IMG/VR virus record: IMGVR_UViG_3300049218_000295
Span: 62,001-126,000 of that record
Length of the DNA stretch: 64,000 nucleotides
Strand: one strand, 5' to 3'
Origin: a virus
This document shows positions 52,516 to 60,368 of this stretch, piece after piece. Numbering within the stretch: the first letter of the stretch is position 1; each line of letters starts with the position of its first letter. The notes below the pieces were generated by a model that did not search any database, was not told where the DNA came from, and saw only the letters and a program-made list of their open reading frames with translations. A program made the position numbers and the translations under genes.

Positions 52516-54069
52516 ATGAAAACCACGGCCAATGAACAGCATTTTCAATCCGTCTATCTCGACCTTGGTGCCAAGGATTGGAAAAAGCGTATCGTTTTTC
52601 ATGACCCAGTTTATGAGCAGGAGACCCCCGGAGTTGTCGCCCTGAAATCGCTCCGTCTTGAAGAAACCTTTGGTTTTGTGGTCAGTGCACCAAAAGAGAC
52701 ACTAAAGCAGTACCGCGACAGAGTTAAAGCAATGGACAAGGACCTGGAACTGGGCAAACAGGACCCGGAAAAAATCCTTTCCAAGCTCCTTGAAACCGCC
52801 AAAAGCATGGGCATGACCCTTAACTACGTGCAAAGTGGTAAAGAAGGCGCTCCTGCGAAAGAAACGGCTCTCGATGATAAAGCTATTGCACACATCAATC
52901 GACTCTACGTTTCGAAAAAAGCACTTGCGATACCGGACCTTTCGGATACTGCCTGGACCCCAAGCAAAGTCCAAGACAAGCTCGTGCGAGTTCTGGAGCT
53001 TATCAATAAAGTCTTTCCAGCCGACAAATTTCTACATCAAACCGCTGAGAAAGAAGATGATGTTCCCATCGTCCGCGTGCTTACCGGCCCTCGCGATCCT
53101 TATACTGCGGAACGCATCGGTTCTTTAGCTTTCTTTTCTACGCAGCGTGGTATGGAGTGGTACACCAAACAATTTGGCTCGACCGACTTCAGGCCACACG
53201 AAGGTTGGGTATTTGTCACCTATTTCGATGACGCCAAAATGCTTGAAGAGCCTGTTGGCAAGCTCAATTTAAATGACTCCGATGAACACTGGTCCGATTA
53301 TCTCTGTGGCCTCTTTAATTTGACTGAGAAACTGCCTTGTGGATGTTTAAAGACTTGCCCTTGCGGCTGTGCCACTCTCGCAAACTGCCCCTGCAGTCCG
53401 TTAGCTAAAGCAAGCGTTGTTACTGCGGGCGTCGCGATGACTGCAAAAAGGCCCGACCCCCAAGTCACTCGTCAAATTCTGAACCATAACTGTGTTTGGA
53501 TTGGTCACGACTCTGGTCGCACACTTGCCATGCAGCCAATAGCCCAAACCAAGAAATTTCTGATTTATCGGGCCGGTGCAACAGCCACCGCTACGGCGTC
53601 CACAGACATTGACAAAAGACTCCGGAGATTGAAAGCAAGACAGGAAGGCCGACCGTACAATTACGCCGACCTTTTCGAGCGTGAACTTGCGGATCTCGAT
53701 GACCCAGATTTTCTACCAGCGGTCCGGGAGGCACGAGCCCGGCTCCGGTCCCTCGGCTTATCTTCTCGTCTAGTGCTCGACAAGATTGTTGCTGGACAAA
53801 ATGGTTATTCGGTAAGTCTGGTACTGGATGGCAAACTGCCCGAGCAGGTAATTACCACAGCCGGGTTCACGTCTATCCGTCCCGATTTCCATGAAACCGA
53901 GCTGAACGACCGAGCCAAACTATCTATTGCCTCACTGGATGGCTCGACCAGGGTATTCCTTAGTTATGAAACTGGGTTATCCCCATCCAAAGTTAGTGAA
54001 GCAGCGGTGGTCCGCCACTATTTCCGGAGCCTCAAAGGAGCCCTCCGGAAACCACGAGCACCGCATTAA
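52516..54069 (+). CDS. Large hypothetical protein with a Cys-rich cluster
   Basis: A 517-residue protein six bases downstream of the acidic gene. The N-terminal ~110 residues are charged and helical (APKETLKQYRDRVKAMDKDL). Residues ~275-300 hold a dense Cys cluster (CGCLKTCPCGCATLANCPCS, eight Cys) that could be a metal site. The C-terminal part includes a basic helical region (RLRRLKARQEGRPYNYADLF) and a beta end. No family recognised. It lies just before the MoxR promoter. Confidence 0.5.
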   Translation: MKTTANEQHFQSVYLDLGAKDWKKRIVFHDPVYEQETPGVVALKSLRLEETFGFVVSAPKETLKQYRDRVKAMDKDLELGKQDPEKILSKLLETAKSMGMTLNYVQSGKEGAPAKETALDDKAIAHINRLYVSKKALAIPDLSDTAWTPSKVQDKLVRVLELINKVFPADKFLHQTAEKEDDVPIVRVLTGPRDPYTAERIGSLAFFSTQRGMEWYTKQFGSTDFRPHEGWVFVTYFDDAKMLEEPVGKLNLNDSDEHWSDYLCGLFNLTEKLPCGCLKTCPCGCATLANCPCSPLAKASVVTAGVAMTAKRPDPQVTRQILNHNCVWIGHDSGRTLAMQPIAQTKKFLIYRAGATATATASTDIDKRLRRLKARQEGRPYNYADLFERELADLDDPDFLPAVREARARLRSLGLSSRLVLDKIVAGQNGYSVSLVLDGKLPEQVITTAGFTSIRPDFHETELNDRAKLSIASLDGSTRVFLSYETGLSPSKVSEAAVVRHYFRSLKGALRKPRAPH

Positions 54070-54163
54070 GACACCCACCCGCTACTTCAAGCCATTATAA
54101 AGGAAGAGCGGCTTCCCGTGTCTCCCGTTACCTATCTATCTCGGCTCACAGAGAAGCCTCTAC

Positions 54164-54192
54164 TTGACAAGTATCGTACACTGTGCTATAAT
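54164..54192 (+). promoter_or_regulatory. Consensus sigma70 promoter for the MoxR gene
   Basis: -35 TTGACA (54164-54169), a 17-base spacer and -10 TATAAT (54187-54192), extended by TGC directly before the -10. Both hexamers match consensus exactly. The start codon of the MoxR-type gene is 23 bases beyond the -10, with CAAGGAAAC as ribosome site. Confidence 0.9.
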
Positions 54193-54215
54193 AGAATTAC
54201 GAGGTACAAGGAAAC

Positions 54216-55316
54216 ATGAAAAAGCTGCAAGACCTGAAAAAAGCCCTGAACGAAGCCTGCCTGGAACGGTCCGACGTTATCGATGGCGCACTGACGGCGT
54301 TGGCCGCTCGTGAACATATGCTCATCATCGGCACCCCTGGTAGCGGAAAAAGCATGCTCTCCCGGTTGATTGCCAAGGCCACTCATGGCGAATATTTCGA
54401 GACGCTTTTTCACCCACTTATGAAGCCCGAGGAAATCTTTGGACCATTCTCTGCCAAGGGTATGCTCGAAGACAAGTTCGTTCGCAAAGTCGACGGCTAC
54501 CTCCCGACCGCTGATATCGCTTTCGGCGATGAAGTCTTCAAAGCATCAGTAAGTCTTCGCCAGACCGTGCTTGGTATCCTCAATGAGCGCCACTATAACA
54601 ACGGCGGCAAAACCTTGGCTTGCCCTCTCCGCACCTTTTTTGCAGCTTCGAACGAACTGCCGACTAGCCCCAACGACGCCGCTTTCTTTGACCGTTTAGC
54701 TCTGCGCTTTGAAGTCTCTCAAATCCAGGACGACGACAATGCTATCCTCCTTTTCACGGGTTTGCCCGAAGTCAAAATCCCAGACCTCAGCAAGGCTGAC
54801 CTCGCTCAGATTGACCAGGAAGTTCCACAAATCAAGATCACTAAAGACGTTGCCGACCTTCTAGTTGAAATCCGCCGCGAAGTCGCGAATGCTAATATCT
54901 TCGTTTCTGACCGCAAATGGCGGCAAGCAGCACGGTTGCTCCAAGCTGCAGCTTACCTCAATGGCAAGACCGAAGTGGAGCAGGACCACTTTGATATCCT
55001 GAACGCGGTTATCTGGAACACTCCGGACGAACGACCTCGCGCTCGCAAAATCATTGGTAAGCATGGCAACCCACTCGGTGAGAAGATTTTTGCCCTACAA
55101 GATGCCTTTGCCGAAATAGTCAGAAACATGAAACTTCCTAAAGGCGATGAAAACCACATCGAAATGGCAGAAGGTGTGACTAAGATGCGTGGCACGATGG
55201 AAAAGTTCTCTGAAATGAAGAAGGAACACCCAAAGAACGAAAAAGTGGCGCGGGCTTTCGAAATCTGCAAATCAGACTACAACAAGTATCTCACCAAACA
55301 TCTTGGCGTGAAATAA
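54216..55316 (+). CDS. MoxR/RavA-type AAA+ ATPase
   Basis: A 366-residue AAA+ ATPase. Walker A is GTPGSGKS (39-46), Walker B is IAFGDEVFKA (DE at 105-106) followed by LGILNERHYNNGG, and the sensor-1 strand reads FFAASNELPT. The DEVFKA...NERHYNNG series is typical of the MoxR class, especially RavA. Such ATPases work as hexamers, often with a vWA-domain partner, to remodel or activate protein targets. A ViaA-like vWA protein is encoded 1.6 kb downstream. It is the first gene after a consensus promoter. It lacks the long C-terminal domain of RavA. Confidence 0.85.
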   Translation: MKKLQDLKKALNEACLERSDVIDGALTALAAREHMLIIGTPGSGKSMLSRLIAKATHGEYFETLFHPLMKPEEIFGPFSAKGMLEDKFVRKVDGYLPTADIAFGDEVFKASVSLRQTVLGILNERHYNNGGKTLACPLRTFFAASNELPTSPNDAAFFDRLALRFEVSQIQDDDNAILLFTGLPEVKIPDLSKADLAQIDQEVPQIKITKDVADLLVEIRREVANANIFVSDRKWRQAARLLQAAAYLNGKTEVEQDHFDILNAVIWNTPDERPRARKIIGKHGNPLGEKIFALQDAFAEIVRNMKLPKGDENHIEMAEGVTKMRGTMEKFSEMKKEHPKNEKVARAFEICKSDYNKYLTKHLGVK

Positions 55317-55325
55317 GGAGTGACT

Positions 55326-56162
55326 ATGACTAAGAGCGACCTTCCCATTATCGGCTGGCTAGTGAACTACAATACGACCACGAAATTCAGCATTAAGCGC
55401 GATGACTTACTCAAGCTCATGGCAAAACACGACATTCCTGGCAACATCGCCAAGAAGGTACTCGACCGCAATGCTGTCATTCGCTCGGTGCGCAATACTG
55501 CTAAAGGCATTCTCGGTAAGAAGCTACGTTTCATCGTCACTGATGAAAAAGACGTGATGGTCATGGCGATTGCGATGGTGGACTCGACAGCCAATAACGA
55601 TGCCAAAGTCAAGCAAGTTACCAAGGTGGTTTACGACAAGAAGACTACGGAATTGACAGTCGAGGGTGAACACCAAGATGCTATCAAGCAAGGCTATGAA
55701 AATGCCAAAGACAGCTACGAGTCGGACCAGTTTCGTTCCATCGTGCTCCGCTACCTCAAAAAGGAGTGCATGGCAGTCAACTACCTTGAAACCGGTAACA
55801 TCTACGTGGTGGCTACCGCGAAAGAGGACAAGCTCCAAAATATCGCCGCCCTATTCGAAGACCTTGGCAAAGACAACTGTGTTCTTCGCCGCAAAGAGGA
55901 GTACGACACCACTGCCAATCGCACCGTGATGTTGGACGTGGCAGTAGGGGAACTCCAGAAGGAAATCGAACACCACCGCAAGGATTTCGAAAACCAGGAA
56001 GACCTCACTGAGCGTGGTCTCGCCGCACGAGTTCGCAAGTATAAGGAAACCGAGCTTAAAGCCCACATGTGGGGTTCGGTTCTGCAGGAGAAGGTAGACA
56101 ACCTCGCCAAAGAACTGGATGGCCTGACTAAAGCGGTTCGCAAAAAGCTGATAGTGGAATAA
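55326..56162 (+). CDS. Hypothetical protein linked to the MoxR gene
   Basis: A 278-residue protein; AAGGAG before the ATG at 55326 decides this start against a GTG six bases earlier. It has a mixed alpha/beta N-terminal half (WLVNYNTTTKFSIKRDDLLKLM) and a charged helical C-terminal half likely to form a coiled coil (GELQKEIEHHRKDFENQEDL). It is probably co-transcribed with the ATPase (nine bases apart) and may be a substrate adaptor for it. No named family assigned. Confidence 0.6.
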   Translation: MTKSDLPIIGWLVNYNTTTKFSIKRDDLLKLMAKHDIPGNIAKKVLDRNAVIRSVRNTAKGILGKKLRFIVTDEKDVMVMAIAMVDSTANNDAKVKQVTKVVYDKKTTELTVEGEHQDAIKQGYENAKDSYESDQFRSIVLRYLKKECMAVNYLETGNIYVVATAKEDKLQNIAALFEDLGKDNCVLRRKEEYDTTANRTVMLDVAVGELQKEIEHHRKDFENQEDLTERGLAARVRKYKETELKAHMWGSVLQEKVDNLAKELDGLTKAVRKKLIVE

Positions 56163-56171
56163 GGAGACAAT

Positions 56172-56375
56172 ATGCAAATCTCGATAATGCTCGATCTACT
56201 TGACTCTTGTGACCAAGAAAACGAACTCAAGGTTGCACATAAACTCGTCAGCGCGGAGTGCGAATTGGTGGCGAAACGAGACCCCGCAGCAATGAAGCCG
56301 CTCGAATACATCGCGTGCAGTTGGGCTTTCCGATATCTTTGCCATTCGGCTCTAAATTCTGGTATCAATCATTAG
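56172..56375 (+). CDS. Small hypothetical protein in the MoxR operon
   Basis: A 67-residue helical protein behind AAGGAGAC. It contains four Cys residues and a pattern of alternating charged and hydrophobic helices (ENELKVAHKLVSAECELVAK). It lies in a row of genes with 7-10 base gaps. Function unknown. Confidence 0.55.
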   Translation: MQISIMLDLLDSCDQENELKVAHKLVSAECELVAKRDPAAMKPLEYIACSWAFRYLCHSALNSGINH

Positions 56376-56382
56376 GAACAAT

Positions 56383-56571
56383 ATGAAAAAGTGGACCGCC
56401 CCGATAACTATCCAAGAACTAACAGACGAAGAGAAGCTGGAAGTCATCGACCAGTTGCTGAAGCACTCCGGGTTCTTTCTTGTGTCCGAAGAGGACCGAT
56501 CTTTACCCCGCGCCCGCAAAATCCTTTTGCTGCCGGAACCGCCCTTCTCCGGGGTTCCGGAGCGTGGTTGA
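56383..56571 (+). CDS. Small hypothetical protein, last gene of the MoxR transcription unit
   Basis: A 62-residue protein; the helix ELTDEEKLEVIDQLLKH is followed by a basic part. The ribosome site is AGGAAC. The 3' end of the gene lies in a perfect hairpin (56533-56560), so termination may occur at or inside its end. A new promoter begins 22 bases after the stop. Function unknown. Confidence 0.5.
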   Translation: MKKWTAPITIQELTDEEKLEVIDQLLKHSGFFLVSEEDRSLPRARKILLLPEPPFSGVPERG

Positions 56572-56583
56572 GCCGGGTCAACC
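56533..56583 (+). terminator. Two adjacent hairpins between the MoxR and vWA transcription units
   Basis: First hairpin: CCGGAACC (56533-56540) with GGTTCCGG (56553-56560). Second: GGTTGA (56566-56571) with TCAACC (56578-56583), loop GCCGGG. Neither has a T-run, but they sit just upstream of a new promoter, as expected for terminators or insulators. Confidence 0.45.
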
Positions 56584-56592
56584 GGGACACAC

Positions 56593-56621
56593 TTGTGCAC
56601 CATAGCACAGTGTGCTATAAT
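56593..56621 (+). promoter_or_regulatory. Sigma70-type promoter; predicted leaderless transcript
   Basis: -35 TTGTGC (56593-56598), a 17-base spacer and -10 TATAAT (56616-56621) with TGC directly before it. The 14 bases GTGCTATAATAGAA are identical to those at the MoxR promoter. The start codon at 56628 lies at the expected transcription start, so the message would carry no leader. Confidence 0.8.
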
Positions 56622-56627
56622 AGAAGT

Positions 56628-56894
56628 ATGAGTAAGCCAACAATAAGTTACCCACTCTATCTCTTCAAGAAGTCGGGCTCCGTGGTCGAACTGGTCGCGG
56701 ATTGGGCACCGAGGTTCGCAGGTAAGCCCGGTGCGGTTGTCAAGCGTTATGACACCGGCAAAGAAATGTTCGTCCTAAAGGAGGCGCTCGTGCCTCTCGT
56801 CCAGCTTTCGGCCTGCCATGGCGAGCTGGTCTGGGTCACCGACGACGCCGACCAAACCGAAATCACCGTTCCAAGTAGGAAGGTGTCCAAATGA
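56628..56894 (+). CDS. Small hypothetical protein with a likely leaderless start
   Basis: An 88-residue protein. The ATG at 56628 lies seven bases after the -10 hexamer, so there is no room for a ribosome site, and translation would begin at the 5' end of the message. A longer frame from 56391 overlaps the preceding gene in another frame and is rejected. The sequence is beta-rich (SYPLYLFKKSGSVVELVADW, GKEMFVLKEALVPLVQL), like a small SH3-type barrel. The stop overlaps the vWA gene as ATGA, so the two are coupled. Function unknown. Confidence 0.6.
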   Translation: MSKPTISYPLYLFKKSGSVVELVADWAPRFAGKPGAVVKRYDTGKEMFVLKEALVPLVQLSACHGELVWVTDDADQTEITVPSRKVSK

Positions 56895-58291
56895 GCAAAT
56901 CTAAAGCCCCAAAGCCCCAGCCAACTATTGAACCCGCTATCGTTAAGGATGCTTATGACCAGATTTTGTATGACGGCGTCCGGGAGAACGCGGGCAACCT
57001 GCAGGACCTAGTCAAGAATGACCCCGACCGCGACATTTTGACATCCGACATTTTCAGCGCTTTATATAAGAGCAAACCCACGCTGCGCTCGGAGTCCCGT
57101 GGACTTTCGCGCAAACTCATGGAGACGATGATGGGCCTGCCGGAGTACCAGACACTCCGCGCACATACCAAGTTCGATGATATTACGTCCGCACTCGGAA
57201 CCATTAAGCTCGCCCCTCGGGTGCTAGAGTCCTATGAAGAAGCCCGCAAGAAAATGGAGCAAAAGCAGCAGGAACAAAAGGGACAAAACCCAGGCCCAGA
57301 TGGTAATGACCCTGAAAACCAAATTGATGACGACATCATGGACGGTCTGCGCCAGGGTATCCGTTCCGGCCTGAAAGCTGCACAGGAAAGTTCCGAAGAG
57401 TGGGGCGACGTCGCTAAAGGCTGGGGAGTCGGCAGAGACGAACTCGGCTCAGTTCCTACCGAAGCCAAGTTCGTGCTAGCAGAGAAACTCCTTAAATCGT
57501 CCAAGCTCCGGAAAATCGCCGATATGGCTGGGCGTCTGATCCAAGTAGCCAACGCTGCGGCAGCACAGACTCCGGTGCGCGGCATGGACGAAGTCACGGA
57601 TGTTATCACCGGTAGCGACCTGTCCGACATTTTGCCTTCCGAATGGCTTAAACTTAAAATGACTCCAGCGCTCTTTATGAAGGACCTCATGGAGGACAAC
57701 CTCATGATGTACAATTTGCGCGGCGTGGAAAATCAAGGCTACGGTCCAATCATCATGTGCCTGGACATTTCACCATCGATGCAAGGCGAACGCGAAGTAT
57801 TCGCTAAAGCCTTGGCCATAGCCCTCATGTTTATGGCGGAAAAGCAAAAGCGAGCATTCGGATTGGTGACTTTTGGTACTCAAGTGCACGAGACGATGTA
57901 CGTGCCAGCAGGCCAGAAGTCTTCTATCGAGAACAAGATGCAGATTGCGGAGATTGTCTGCAATGGTGGTGGCACTGATTTCTATGTCCCGCTTAAAGCA
58001 GCCTTTGTAATCCGCCAGCAAGAGAAAGCCCAACTCAATCCTGCTGATATTGTGTTCCTGACTGATGGCGAATGCGAGATGGACGAGGAACAGCACGAAG
58101 AGATCGCCGAACTCAAAAAGGAAACCTCGGTTCGCATCCAAGGGATTGCGATTTGCGATGGCAGTAGTGACGAAGTCTGTGAAGGCTCCACGCTTGAGCG
58201 GTTCTCGGATAACCTCGCCACCGTGGACAAGCTTGGTGAAGTTCACATGGTAAAGGGCATCCTGGCAAATGCGGCAGCAGGAAAGCGATAA
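56891..58291 (+). CDS. ViaA/CoxE-like vWA-domain protein
   Basis: A 466-residue protein with an N-terminal helical region of ~280 residues, a Gln/Lys-rich linker (about 118-135), and a C-terminal vWA domain. The metal-ion-dependent adhesion site is complete: D292-x-S294-x-S296 in CLDISPSMQG, T362 in GGGTDF and D392 in LTDGECEM. The order of a large helical N-terminus and a C-terminal vWA domain is that of ViaA and related partners of MoxR ATPases. The ATPase gene is 1.6 kb upstream. The pair may act as a protein-remodelling machine; its target in infection is not known. Confidence 0.8.
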   Translation: MSKSKAPKPQPTIEPAIVKDAYDQILYDGVRENAGNLQDLVKNDPDRDILTSDIFSALYKSKPTLRSESRGLSRKLMETMMGLPEYQTLRAHTKFDDITSALGTIKLAPRVLESYEEARKKMEQKQQEQKGQNPGPDGNDPENQIDDDIMDGLRQGIRSGLKAAQESSEEWGDVAKGWGVGRDELGSVPTEAKFVLAEKLLKSSKLRKIADMAGRLIQVANAAAAQTPVRGMDEVTDVITGSDLSDILPSEWLKLKMTPALFMKDLMEDNLMMYNLRGVENQGYGPIIMCLDISPSMQGEREVFAKALAIALMFMAEKQKRAFGLVTFGTQVHETMYVPAGQKSSIENKMQIAEIVCNGGGTDFYVPLKAAFVIRQQEKAQLNPADIVFLTDGECEMDEEQHEEIAELKKETSVRIQGIAICDGSSDEVCEGSTLERFSDNLATVDKLGEVHMVKGILANAAAGKR

Positions 58292-58323
58292 TGTTCGATT
58301 TCATCAAAAAGAACTCGTTTTGA
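58291..58323 (+). CDS. Possible 10-residue mini-gene
   Basis: An ATG overlapping the vWA stop (TAATG) opens a frame of ten residues (MFDFIKKNSF) and stops before the ribosome site of the next gene. It may be translated by re-initiation or may only serve coupling. No further support. Confidence 0.2.
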   Translation: MFDFIKKNSF

Positions 58324-58332
58324 GGAGAGGTT

Positions 58333-58524
58333 ATGCCCAAAACCAAAGAACCCGAAATCCCAATCCACAAACTATCGCCTCAACCCTTTCAAGACCAGGC
58401 CCTTGCTGACTGGAAACCAGGCAATGTCTGTGGTCAGAAGGGTCATGGTTCTTCGAGTTGGGACCATGTGAATTGCAAGGAGTGCAAAAGGCTCCGGCGT
58501 CGGGACCCCGCAGCGAAGACTTGA
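58333..58524 (+). CDS. Small protein with possible zinc knuckle
   Basis: A 63-residue protein with the ribosome site GAGGAGAGG. Cys and His in VCGQKGH and NCKECKR could bind zinc. It is basic at the C-terminus. Its stop codon is part of the -35 hexamer of the next promoter. Function unknown. Confidence 0.5.
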   Translation: MPKTKEPEIPIHKLSPQPFQDQALADWKPGNVCGQKGHGSSSWDHVNCKECKRLRRRDPAAKT

Positions 58525-58550
58525 CAAATTGTACCATATTGTGCTACATT
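58521..58550 (+). promoter_or_regulatory. Sigma70-type promoter for the 58582 gene
   Basis: -35 TTGACA (58521-58526), an 18-base spacer and -10 TACATT (58545-58550) preceded by TTGTGC, matching the TGTGC context of the two upstream promoters. The start codon at 58582 follows a 5' leader with TAGGAGGA. Confidence 0.75.
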
Positions 58551-58581
58551 CGGCATTCAACAGTCTTTAGGAGGACTACAC

Positions 58582-58965
58582 ATGTCGAATGAAAAACCGA
58601 CCGCCGTAGAGCGGAAGCAGCAGTCACGTGATTACGTAAACGCAATCGAAACGCTCCGCAAAGCCGAGAAGCTCACCATCGAAGCCGCTGCCAAAAAGGC
58701 AGGTAAAACGGTTACGGGCTATTACTACCATAAACGTGTAGCCGCTGGACAAAAGACCAAAACAGGCAAAACCATTAAAGTGAAAGCGACTCGCAAATAT
58801 CGCAGGACCAATACGTTGCCAGTCACTACCGGATTCACCGAACTCCCAGCAAATCTGCGCACGTCGACTACTGGAAATGGTAAAATGCTGCTTGCGGTCG
58901 CAGTGGGTGATGGTGCCGAAATCACCAAAGCACTTGAGACCACGCTTAATCGTTTCTTCAACTAA
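58582..58965 (+). CDS. Small basic HTH-like protein
   Basis: A 127-residue protein behind TTAGGAGG and its own promoter. Residues ~22-52 (LRKAEKLTIEAAAKKAGKTVTGYYYHKR) read like a helix-turn-helix of the phage-regulator type, followed by a basic linker (TKTGKTIKVKATRKYRRT) and a beta/helix end. It is probably a DNA-binding protein. The gene is followed nine bases later by the next in the same direction. Confidence 0.55.
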   Translation: MSNEKPTAVERKQQSRDYVNAIETLRKAEKLTIEAAAKKAGKTVTGYYYHKRVAAGQKTKTGKTIKVKATRKYRRTNTLPVTTGFTELPANLRTSTTGNGKMLLAVAVGDGAEITKALETTLNRFFN

Positions 58966-58975
58966 GGGGCACTAA

Positions 58976-59467
58976 ATGCAAAACGAACTGTTGAACTTTA
59001 AGGGCAAGGCTCGCAATGAGCGCGAGCAAGCTTATTACGATTCACTCCAAACTACCTACGCACAACCTCGCCGTGCCGATAACAGCTTGGTAGGCTATCA
59101 TGGTGAGTTCGACTTCCGACTTGGTATTGACGGCATCCGCGAGTTCTTTAAGAAGAAACGCATTTACATCGACAACGGCAAAAGGAAATTGGAGTTGGAT
59201 AACTTGGAACCAGGCGAATTTATTGCTCTGGTCAATCGCGACCAAACAGGTGTTAAGCTAGTTGGACGATCCAACATCGTCGTTTATCAGAAAACACCCA
59301 AGGGACAGAAATTGCACCCCGGAGCGATTGTGTTGATTCCGCGTTACTTCAATGGCAAGGAAATTGACCTGACTCGGGCACAGGAACAGGCAATCCGCGA
59401 GGACTTTGCCAAGTATCTATCGCGCCAATCGAAAAAAGTCAAGGAAATCGACCCAGAACTTCATTAA
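58976..59467 (+). CDS. Hypothetical protein
   Basis: A 163-residue basic alpha/beta protein. It starts with a charged helix (KGKARNEREQAYYDSL) and ends with a longer one (QEQAIREDFAKYLSRQSKKV). No catalytic motif was recognised. It forms a two-gene unit with the HTH-like gene; a hairpin follows after seven bases. Confidence 0.55.
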   Translation: MQNELLNFKGKARNEREQAYYDSLQTTYAQPRRADNSLVGYHGEFDFRLGIDGIREFFKKKRIYIDNGKRKLELDNLEPGEFIALVNRDQTGVKLVGRSNIVVYQKTPKGQKLHPGAIVLIPRYFNGKEIDLTRAQEQAIREDFAKYLSRQSKKVKEIDPELH

Positions 59468-59474
59468 TACACGC

Positions 59475-59505
59475 GGCAGCATCAGCTAAAAAACTGAATG
59501 CTGCC
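59475..59505 (+). terminator. Hairpin spanning the start codon of the RmlC-like gene
   Basis: GGCAGCAT (59475-59482) pairs with ATGCTGCC (59498-59505); CAG/CTG just inside can extend the stem across a bulged A. The loop is A-rich. The right arm contains the ATG at 59498. It could end the preceding transcript or mask the start codon. No T-run follows. Confidence 0.45.
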
Positions 59506-60043
59506 TTATGTACTATCGAAGACTGGATGCCGGATTTATACACCCAAGAAGTACACGGACCATCGAGGATGGTTCATGGAAGTCTTGAAGGAAAGCACAA
59601 TTGATCTGCGATTTCAGCAGGTCAATCTTTCCTATTCAGACCCTGGTGTCGTGAGAGGTTTGCATTTCCAGACCAAGAACCCACAAGGCAAACTGATTGG
59701 GGTAATTGCTGGGCATGTAATCGACGTGGTAGTCGATTTACGAATCGGTTCTCCCACATACGGTATTCTGGAGTCTTTTGAACTGCGGGAAATGAACCAA
59801 ATGGTTTTCGTTCCTGAAGGGTTCGCGCATGGATTTTGGGCCGTAGACAAGAGCTATTTCTATTATCAATGCACCACGGAATACAACGCCGGGAGCGATG
59901 GTGGCATCAACCCGATGGATAACGATTTAGATTTGCCTTGGTCGGCCCATATAGGTAAGGGAGATCTTCTCGTTACTCCTAAAGACATTGCTCTCCCTTA
60001 CCTAAAGGATTTTGTTTCGCCGTTTATATACAACGGGTCATAG
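59498..60043 (+). CDS. RmlC-like sugar 3,5-epimerase
   Basis: A 181-residue protein of the dTDP-4-dehydrorhamnose 3,5-epimerase (RmlC) family, which epimerises a keto-sugar nucleotide on the way to dTDP-rhamnose. Motifs in order: DHRGWFMEV (about 21-29), RGLHFQ with the catalytic-type His56, GKLI with Lys65, DVVVDLR with Asp80, VPEGFAHGFW (106-114) and Y129 in TTEYNAG. The length is typical. No ribosome site is seen before the ATG, which lies in a hairpin. With the glycosyltransferases elsewhere in the window it may feed glycan modification of host or virion; no other rhamnose gene is visible here. Confidence 0.8.
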   Translation: MLPYVLSKTGCRIYTPKKYTDHRGWFMEVLKESTIDLRFQQVNLSYSDPGVVRGLHFQTKNPQGKLIGVIAGHVIDVVVDLRIGSPTYGILESFELREMNQMVFVPEGFAHGFWAVDKSYFYYQCTTEYNAGSDGGINPMDNDLDLPWSAHIGKGDLLVTPKDIALPYLKDFVSPFIYNGS

Positions 60044-60088
60044 CATATACTATCTTGACGCGTAAGGTATACTTATTTTCCTATCCGG

Positions 60089-60367
60089 ATGCTAGGATAT
60101 TTACGGCGGATTGCATCTAAAGTCTTCGCCCGCCCACCACTTGTTCCAGAAGTCGTGGCCTGGTATGGTATCCAGGCTTCGGCGGGTAAAAATCCGATTG
60201 GTTGGGTAGACCCCAGCCCCTATATTGACCGCGAACAGCTTTACTTGGAGGGACTTATTCCGTTGGAAGGACAGCAGTTATCAGAATTGAAACAGTACCC
60301 GGAGTTGGTGGCTCTACTACAGAGCCATGGAGAAAGCCAACTTCCCGACCGTCGCATTCTTATCTGA
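60089..60367 (+). CDS. Small hypothetical protein
   Basis: A 92-residue protein with a basic N-terminus (LGYLRRIASKVFARPP) and a Tyr/Pro-rich middle. No ribosome site is clear; the upstream 45 bases are AT-rich with TATACT and TTGACG elements at poor spacing. The stop is followed after one base by the transglycosylase start. Function unknown. Confidence 0.45.
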   Translation: MLGYLRRIASKVFARPPLVPEVVAWYGIQASAGKNPIGWVDPSPYIDREQLYLEGLIPLEGQQLSELKQYPELVALLQSHGESQLPDRRILI

Positions 60368-60368
60368 A

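Noticed and set aside
55802-56368. 188-residue leftward frame opposite the MoxR-linked gene
   Set aside because: Ser/Arg-rich composition typical of a shadow frame; no ribosome site, and the opposite frame has good starts and coupling.
56391-56627. Extended start of the small gene before the vWA protein
   Set aside because: The extension runs through another gene in a different frame, through two hairpins and over the promoter.
60040-60088. Possible promoter with TTGACG and TATACT before the 60089 gene
   Set aside because: The elements occur in the wrong order or at a spacing of seven bases; no acceptable -35/-10 pair could be formed.
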